Source: Fidelibacterota bacterium UBA1134 (GTDB taxonomy: Bacteria > Fidelibacterota > Marinisomatia > Marinisomatales > S15-B10). From it: a stretch of DNA of 13,173 nucleotides. The first letter of the stretch is position 1, and each line of letters opens with the position of its first letter. This document shows positions 7,727 to 13,173 of the stretch, one piece after another. The notes under the pieces are model-generated. The model was not told the DNA's origin. It saw only the letters and a program-made list of their open reading frames with translations, and searched no databases. Position numbers and translations under genes: made by a program. Location of the stretch: NCBI GenBank assembly GCA_002311975.1, contig DCAL01000020.1, positions 28,809 to 41,981 of the forward strand, written 5' to 3'.

Positions 7727-10700
7727 ATGAAAAAGGTGACAACCTGCTTATTGATCCTTTTCTTTCTCTCTGTGCCGGGCTCGGCCAAGGAAGAGCGGGA
7801 GAGCGGAGCGCCAACGCTTTACAGGGCAAGTGAAGTTGAAGGGCCTGCTCAGACGGTAATCAATATCAACAACCTCACGGTCTGGGTCAGGGGCGACGGC
7901 TTTCATGACTGGGTGGTGGACGGTTCGTGGAACGGCACCTTTCCCAAGGGGACGGCCGGCGCCATTTTCTCGGAAGGGATTGTCTGGGCCGGGAAAGTTC
8001 AAGACGGCGGAACAGTAGAGCTGCGGTCTGGTGGATCGACGTACAAGTCAGGCAATATAGCGGGCAGAATCCTTACAGACGCTTCCGGAAACGTCACCGG
8101 CCGCGAGGATGAAAGCGATCCTTCGGTGAGGCCCTATCGCGTGCGTCCCGATTTTCAATCTGCTGATTTGAGCGACGATGCGGCAAACTTCTATTTGATT
8201 CCGGTGGGGAATGTTACCGCCGCTGACATGGAAGAGATCTATAACCAGTATGATGTTGACTGGGTGAACTGGCCGTGGGATAGAGGAGCGCCTTATGACG
8301 ATCGAGACGGAAATGGGGTCTATGAGCCCGATCCCGACGGCGACGGCGTCTATGGTGAACTGGAGGTAACTGAAGAGGGTGATACCACCTACGCCGAAGA
8401 CGTCCCCGGAATATCGGGCGCCAGTCAAAGCCTCTGGACAGTTTATAATGATCTGGATGAAGGTCAGAACATCGGTATCTATGGCGCGCCTTCAACGGGT
8501 CTTGAGGTGCAGGAGACCTACTGGGCGTATGCTTTGGCAAACCCGCTGGGCAGTACTGTCTTCAAACGGGTGCGCCTGATCTATAAAGGTAAGATCGACA
8601 CTCCAAACGACGCCGTGGTGGAAGAGATGTATATAAGTCAGTGGTCAGATCCTGATCTGGGCCAATATACAGACGACTTTGCCGGTGGTGATTCTTCTCT
8701 CAGTCTGGGATACGTCTATAATGGCAGCAACAACGATGCGGTCTGGGATTCGTGGGGAATGGCGCCCCCGGCGGCCGGATATGACTTCCTGCAGGGACCG
8801 GTAGTGGCGAGTGAAGGCGATACGGCGCTGTTCGATTTCAAACCTCTGCCCGGGTACAGAAATTTGCCCATGACAACATTTACTTTCTTTGCCGCCGGGT
8901 CACCAAGATCAGACCCCGACCTGAATGACTACGCCGGAACGCTGCAGTGGTACAACCTCATGAGAGGGTGTGAGCCGCGGCCTGAATATCCCACGTGTGA
9001 TCCGCTCTATGATGATCTTGGCAACCAGACAAATTTTGAGCTTGCCGGCGACCCCGTTCTCGCTTCCGGTGACCGGGACGGGATGCCCACAGCTTTTAAC
9101 GATAGAAGATTCCCTCCAGGGGACAGGCGGCTGGTGCTTGCTACAGGGCCGTTTACATTGGCCAAAGGGGACACTCAGGAAGTCGTTGTGGCGCTCATAG
9201 GGGCCTCAGGTGAGAATTTTCTCCAGAGTGTGGCTATTCTCAAATTCAATGACAACTTTGCGCAAGAAGCTTACGACAACGTTTTCGATCTGCCCAGCGG
9301 TCCGCCGGCTCCCAACGTTAACGTTGTTGAACTGGATCAGCAAGTCGTCCTCGAATGGGAATCTGATGAAGAAGCTCGGGTCAATACGGAAAGCAGTAAT
9401 ATAAAGGGGTACAGATTCGAGGGCTATAATGTCTATCAGCTCCCCAGCGCAACAGCGACGAAGGAGGACGGTGTTCTCCTGGCGACGTATGATCTGGAGA
9501 CCTCTCCCGGCTACATCTTTCAGGATGTCTTTGACCCCAACGCCGGCGTGGCGGTCAATAAACCGGTGCAGTTCGGTATTAACAGCGGTCTTACACGGTA
9601 CTATCGCGTGTCGACGGACGCCTTTACAAACAAACCTCTTATCAACGGTAAGACTTACTATTTTGTTGTGACAGCCTATAATCAGAACATGAGCCCGGAC
9701 GTGAGTACTCATTCCCTTGAGAGTCCCGTCAGCCAGTCGTTGCGAGCGGTGGTACCGCACGCGCCTAATCCGCAGACGATCTATCCCTATTCCCTTGGTG
9801 ATACGGTGGTTGTGGAGAACAAGGTTGGCATCAATGACGCCATAGTAGTTCCTGTGATCGTGGATCCTGACGCACCGGCGGGAGAGACTTTCGAAGTGAG
9901 GTTCTTTGTGGATGAAGAGGCGGGAACCAAGACGTGGGACCTCATGCGGACAGATTCGTCTCCTGAGGACACACTTGTTGGTCAGTCAGGTACTTTCGAT
10001 CCGGACGCTGAATACCGCTTTCTCGGCACGGGCGGTTTTGTTCTTGAGTTGGCAGATGCGCCGGCGGGCATTCGATCTGTGAAGGACGGTGATGTCAGTG
10101 TGGCCGGTGAGCCTTACGCGGCCGGCGGTTACTACATTGCCGGTTCTGTCATTACGCTTATGGGACCCGCCATGGATGAAAGTGATTATGAAATCAGGTT
10201 TACCTCTGGTGGCAGCTGGGCCCTGACGGGCGCTCCGCTGCCGTCGACCTACTTCGTAAACGTTCCATTCGAGGTTTGGGATCTCGGCATGCCGGATGAC
10301 GCCTCTGACGATATTCAGGTAATAGCCTATTTTGAGGACGCTGCCGATGATGGCGCGTGGAACACAGCAGGCAACGACCAGATCGGCGGCTATCCGGTTT
10401 TCGATAAGTTTCATATTGCCAAGGTTGCGTACAACAGCGATCCAGATCAGATTACCGCGCCTGAAAAAGCTGCCATCTTCTTCTCCAATCAGTATAAGCC
10501 GGTGGATGATATCTGGTTTGTGGATCTGACCGGTGCCGGTTCGCCTCCCGCAACAGGAACTACCATCTATTTCAGCACCTTCAAAGCTATCAAGGATGGT
10601 GATGTCAAGAGCTTTACCGTGGGAACGGTGGACAGGACGAACACCGGTGATGAACCGAAGAGCCGCGTGCGGCAGCAGGTGACGGTCTTTCCCAATCCTT

Positions 10701-10987
10701 ATCTCGGTATGAATACGTGGGAGGCGAGTCGATTTCAGAAATTTGTTACATTCTCACACCTGCCGCAGAAAGCTACTATCAGCATCTACTCCCTGGCAGG
10801 CGTTCTGGTGAGGACGATTGATAAGGACAGCGAAGGCCAGTTTATCCGTTGGGATATGACCAATGGGTTCAACCTGCCTGTTGCCAGCGGCATCTATCTG
10901 GCTCACGTAGAGATGCCCGATCTGGGCGAAGAACTTATCCTCAAGCTGGCCATTGTCCAGGAACAGCAAGTCTTGAGGTCATACTAA
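7727..10987 (+). CDS. Large secreted protein with FN3-like module and type IX-like C-terminal sorting domain
   Basis: A 1086-residue exported protein. The signal peptide is about residues 1-20 (PGSA before KEERE). No enzyme motif was recognised in the long N-terminal part (about 30-520). It contains an Asp/Gly-rich stretch at 191-211 (DDRDGNG and DPDGDG) that resembles calcium-binding loops, and one Cys pair, C415 and C424. Residues about 525-655 look like a fibronectin type III fold (LEWE; YYRVST; GKTYYFVVTAYN). Residues about 983-1079 match the FlgD-Ig/type IX sorting-domain style: VFPNPY (987-992), FSHLPQKATISIYSLAG (1009-1025), VASGIYLAHVE (1052-1062) and KLAIV (1073-1077). A further nine residues follow the last strand. 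Proteins of this type are usually exported across the outer membrane by the type IX system. A good ribosome site, AGGAG (7712-7716), precedes the ATG. It lies between a TonB receptor and a PorV-like gene, so a role at the cell surface with that receptor is likely but inferred. Confidence 0.88.
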   Translation: MKKVTTCLLILFFLSVPGSAKEERESGAPTLYRASEVEGPAQTVININNLTVWVRGDGFHDWVVDGSWNGTFPKGTAGAIFSEGIVWAGKVQDGGTVELRSGGSTYKSGNIAGRILTDASGNVTGREDESDPSVRPYRVRPDFQSADLSDDAANFYLIPVGNVTAADMEEIYNQYDVDWVNWPWDRGAPYDDRDGNGVYEPDPDGDGVYGELEVTEEGDTTYAEDVPGISGASQSLWTVYNDLDEGQNIGIYGAPSTGLEVQETYWAYALANPLGSTVFKRVRLIYKGKIDTPNDAVVEEMYISQWSDPDLGQYTDDFAGGDSSLSLGYVYNGSNNDAVWDSWGMAPPAAGYDFLQGPVVASEGDTALFDFKPLPGYRNLPMTTFTFFAAGSPRSDPDLNDYAGTLQWYNLMRGCEPRPEYPTCDPLYDDLGNQTNFELAGDPVLASGDRDGMPTAFNDRRFPPGDRRLVLATGPFTLAKGDTQEVVVALIGASGENFLQSVAILKFNDNFAQEAYDNVFDLPSGPPAPNVNVVELDQQVVLEWESDEEARVNTESSNIKGYRFEGYNVYQLPSATATKEDGVLLATYDLETSPGYIFQDVFDPNAGVAVNKPVQFGINSGLTRYYRVSTDAFTNKPLINGKTYYFVVTAYNQNMSPDVSTHSLESPVSQSLRAVVPHAPNPQTIYPYSLGDTVVVENKVGINDAIVVPVIVDPDAPAGETFEVRFFVDEEAGTKTWDLMRTDSSPEDTLVGQSGTFDPDAEYRFLGTGGFVLELADAPAGIRSVKDGDVSVAGEPYAAGGYYIAGSVITLMGPAMDESDYEIRFTSGGSWALTGAPLPSTYFVNVPFEVWDLGMPDDASDDIQVIAYFEDAADDGAWNTAGNDQIGGYPVFDKFHIAKVAYNSDPDQITAPEKAAIFFSNQYKPVDDIWFVDLTGAGSPPATGTTIYFSTFKAIKDGDVKSFTVGTVDRTNTGDEPKSRVRQQVTVFPNPYLGMNTWEASRFQKFVTFSHLPQKATISIYSLAGVLVRTIDKDSEGQFIRWDMTNGFNLPVASGIYLAHVEMPDLGEELILKLAIVQEQQVLRSY

Positions 10988-11023
10988 TATCAGAATTCTT
11001 CCAGTGCGAAGGAGGCATAAAGG

Positions 11024-12043
11024 ATGAAAAAACTGGTTGTTAAATTGGTACTTCTGGGAGTTGTTTTTTCGCTCCATTCCCCAATCTGGGCCGGGAGTGA
11101 AAAGCGCGTAGGCACCAATGCCGGCGCTCAACTTCTTATTCCTGTGGGCGCAAGGGATGTAGCCATGGGCGGCTCGGCTGTCTCTTACAGCTCTGGCATA
11201 GAGGCGCTCTACTGGAATCCGGCAGGACTGGTCCGCTCCGAGAACAATGCCGACCTGATGGTGTCGCGCATGGACTACATCGCCGGCATCGGCGTCAACT
11301 ATTTGGCAATCGGCGGCAATTTTTCGGGCTTTGGCGCACTCGCTTTCAGCCTGAAATCTCTCTCGTTTGGTGATATTCCGGTTACCACAGAGGACGCTCC
11401 CGATGGCACAGGCGGTATGTTTTCGCCCACATTTATGACCGTTGGAATGACCTACGCCCGGCAGCTGACAGATCGTGTCTTCGTGGGGGCTTCCCTCAAT
11501 CTGATCAACGAGGAGATTGAACGGGTCAAAGGGACCGGCGTAGCCATGAATATTGGTGTCCAGTATCAGGATTTTGTCAATATCCCCGGCCTTAACATGG
11601 GGGTGGTGATCAAGGACGTGGGTACCCAGATGAAGTATGACGGTCCGGGTCTCATGCGCATTACATCTGTTGAAGGAGTATTAAGATACACCAAGCTGGA
11701 AGCCGCCTCTTTTGACCTCCCCTCGACCATGGAACTGGGCATATCTTACACGTTCTCTCTGCCCGCCAACAGTGTACTCCATCTGAACGGCGTTTTCCAG
11801 AACAATAACTACGCCAGTGACGAGTACCGTCTGGGTGGTGAATACGCATTCAACAATCTCGCCTTTGTGCGAATGGGATATGTCTCCGCTGATGAAACAT
11901 CAGGCGAATATCTCTACGGTATGTCCTACGGCGGAGGGGTAAAACTGAATCTCGCCGGTCTCGATCTCACCGTGGACTATGCGTTCAGGGATGTGCAGGT
12001 TTTTGCAGCAAATCACATTTTTTCGCTAAAATTCGGGTTTTAA
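11024..12043 (+). CDS. PorV/PorQ-family outer-membrane beta-barrel protein
   Basis: A 339-residue protein with a signal peptide (about 1-24, ending IWAGS) followed by GTNAGAQLLIPVGARDVAMGG and then ALYWNPAGL (61-69). The NPAGL signature is shared by PorV/PorQ and FadL-like barrels. The rest is a run of alternating amphipathic strands with a closing IFSLKFGF whose terminal Phe fits the outer-membrane barrel signal. In the type IX system PorV is the shuttle that carries cargo from the translocon to the attachment complex; PorQ-like members have less certain roles. The ribosome site GGAGG (11011-11015) precedes the ATG. The gap from the sorting-domain protein is 36 bases, which suggests a dedicated partner for that cargo. 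Which family branch it belongs to cannot be settled by eye; a general FadL-like transport role is the main alternative. Confidence 0.85.
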   Translation: MKKLVVKLVLLGVVFSLHSPIWAGSEKRVGTNAGAQLLIPVGARDVAMGGSAVSYSSGIEALYWNPAGLVRSENNADLMVSRMDYIAGIGVNYLAIGGNFSGFGALAFSLKSLSFGDIPVTTEDAPDGTGGMFSPTFMTVGMTYARQLTDRVFVGASLNLINEEIERVKGTGVAMNIGVQYQDFVNIPGLNMGVVIKDVGTQMKYDGPGLMRITSVEGVLRYTKLEAASFDLPSTMELGISYTFSLPANSVLHLNGVFQNNNYASDEYRLGGEYAFNNLAFVRMGYVSADETSGEYLYGMSYGGGVKLNLAGLDLTVDYAFRDVQVFAANHIFSLKFGF

Positions 12044-12052
12044 ATAAAGTTG

Positions 12053-12081
12053 TTGCATTGAACCTTATTTGAGGATAAACT
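12053..12081 (+). promoter_or_regulatory. Possible weak promoter before the last gene
   Basis: TTGCAT (12053-12058) and TAAACT (12076-12081) are separated by 17 bases. The match to consensus is only 3 of 6 and 4 of 6, so this is a tentative internal promoter in the 96-base gap after the PorV-like gene. Confidence 0.25.
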
Positions 12082-12089
12082 TTGTCAAA

Positions 12090-12111
12090 TTGCGCAGGGG
12101 AGATTTGCGCA
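12090..12111 (+). repeat. TTGCGCA direct repeat that can also fold as a hairpin
   Basis: TTGCGCA occurs at 12090-12096 and 12105-12111, start to start 15 bases. Its core TGCGCA is self-complementary, so the copies can also pair as a 6-bp stem with a 9-base loop. It lies 13 bases before the AAGGAGG ribosome site of the next gene. It could be an operator pair, a leader hairpin or an attenuating structure. Confidence 0.35.
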
Positions 12112-12139
12112 TAACTTCAAAACAAGGAGGAACAACATA

Positions 12140-13173
12140 ATGAACAAGGTTAAGAGCATAGTGCTTTTTTTCCTGATGGTAGGTGTGGCTGTCGGTTCCA
12201 CCGATTTTTTTCTCGGCTCTGACGGCAAGCACTACACCAAGCAGGAAGTGAGGGCACTGGAGGCGAAGATGCAGAGTCGCATCGATGTGAGTAAGCCCGC
12301 TGCGACGCTTCGCGCCGACGACTTTTTGCTCGAATGGCCCGACGGCGGTTCCATCGTCAACTTTGGGTTCTCTACCAATGATGACGGCCTGGGAGATTCC
12401 CTGGCGATCTGGATGCAGCCGCTGGCCAATTCAATCGTAAAGAGTGTCGGTATTTTCAATGTGAACTTTGAAGGTACTTTCGAGTTCTTTCTTCACGAGT
12501 CCAACTACGCTGGTGAGGTGGTCACAAGCGCCTGTGCCAACGCTGCCGGCTGGATCGGTCACTATGTCGATGCTGATGGCAATGTTAGTGATCCGGGTGA
12601 AGACGGCACATGGCTGGAGGGAGATAACGAGTGTTTTAATGATCCCCTCATCGGTGCAGAGATCTGGCCCGGCTTAGGTATTGGCGGATATTCCATGACG
12701 CTGGATTCAGCCAGTTTCAACCTCTATACGGAGCTCGATTTCGCATCGACACTGGGTGTATCGGATACCATCACGAGCGAGTCTTTCTTCATTGACGCTT
12801 CTGCCACCAGAACTCTGGGATGGGGAATCGGCGCCTTGAACACGCCTGTGACCCCTTACCACGGTTTCAAGTACTACGAGTCAGACGGCACAAGCGGTAA
12901 CCCCGGTTGGCACATTCGTACCTACGGCTGGATGGTTTACGCCATGGTGGAATACACAGAAGATATCCCGCCTTTCATTAACTATCTGGAGAATCTGGCG
13001 ACAACACTGTCAACAGACGGCAGAGCAGTGGAAGCCGTCGTTGTGGACGCAAACCCCACGGGCGGTGACTCCGGTGTGGCATCGGTTGTTCTGAATGTCT
13101 ATGAGGCTACTGGACATACGACAACCGAGGTTGCGATGACAGCAGTGGACGACACCACGTTTTCTGGCGAGAT
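12140..13173 (+). CDS. Secreted protein of unknown function, C-terminus beyond the window
   Basis: An open frame of 344 complete codons runs from ATG 12140 past the window end with no stop. A strong ribosome site, AAGGAGG (12124-12130), lies 9 bases upstream. The N-terminus (MNKVKSIVLFFLMVGVAVGS) is a clear signal peptide. Residues about 30-55 are polar and probably helical. About 60-270 look beta-rich and aromatic, with FNVNFEGTFEFFLHE (106-120) and two lone cysteines, C132 and C165, flanking an acidic stretch (DADGN, DPGEDG) that might bind calcium. From about 278 a new Ig-like unit begins (PFINYLENLATTLSTDGRAV, then DSGVASVVLNVYEATG and FSGE at 341-344). It resembles repeat modules common in large FCB secreted proteins, so the complete protein may be much longer and may end in a sorting domain. 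I do not recognise a family. It may belong to the upstream unit or have its own promoter. Confidence 0.8.
   Translation, partial: MNKVKSIVLFFLMVGVAVGSTDFFLGSDGKHYTKQEVRALEAKMQSRIDVSKPAATLRADDFLLEWPDGGSIVNFGFSTNDDGLGDSLAIWMQPLANSIVKSVGIFNVNFEGTFEFFLHESNYAGEVVTSACANAAGWIGHYVDADGNVSDPGEDGTWLEGDNECFNDPLIGAEIWPGLGIGGYSMTLDSASFNLYTELDFASTLGVSDTITSESFFIDASATRTLGWGIGALNTPVTPYHGFKYYESDGTSGNPGWHIRTYGWMVYAMVEYTEDIPPFINYLENLATTLSTDGRAVEAVVVDANPTGGDSGVASVVLNVYEATGHTTTEVAMTAVDDTTFSGE

Noticed and set aside
9206..9760. Open frame on the - strand (184 codons) inside the large exported protein gene
   Set aside because: It is antisense to the FN3-like region and shows no family signature.

Overview
The window reads as a fragment of a Gram-negative bacterial chromosome from the FCB superphylum. 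The gene mix (a GWxTD-domain protein, a TonB-dependent receptor with a carboxypeptidase-regulatory-like N-terminus, a protein ending in a type IX-secretion-like C-terminal domain, and a PorV/PorQ-like outer-membrane protein) fits uncultured lineages such as Candidatus Marinimicrobia (SAR406) or Calditrichota/Ignavibacteria-like groups. That placement is inference from protein style, not from a marker gene. All seven genes lie on the + strand, coding density is high, and no gene-free stretch exceeds about 200 bases. I saw no tRNA, rRNA, CRISPR array, transposase or phage gene.

Region 1 (1-3830) holds a secreted GWxTD-domain protein and, 118 bases later, an eight-haem c-type cytochrome with an N-terminal membrane anchor and C-terminal TPR repeats, begun by GTG. 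A weak hairpin plus T-rich stretch follows the cytochrome gene.

Region 2 (3829-13173) looks like one envelope/secretion transcription unit. A near-consensus sigma70-type promoter (TTGACA with TATATA/TATATT) sits directly behind the cytochrome gene. It has a perfect CGGTAT-N13-ATACCG inverted repeat at the predicted transcript start and a leader of about 130 bases. Then come, with gaps of 33-37 bases, a small lipoprotein made of two repeated DUF4397-like domains, a 1000-residue TonB-dependent receptor, a 1086-residue secreted protein with an FN3-like module and a type IX-like C-terminal domain, and a PorV/PorQ-like barrel. After a 96-base gap follows a secreted protein that runs off the window end.

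Working model (inference): the receptor, its lipoprotein, the large exported protein and the PorV-like barrel are made together, so that the CTD-bearing protein is exported and handled by its own PorV-type partner, possibly to serve the receptor at the cell surface. The substrate is not visible from sequence. The CTD-protein/PorV-like pairing within a receptor operon is the most interesting part of the window.
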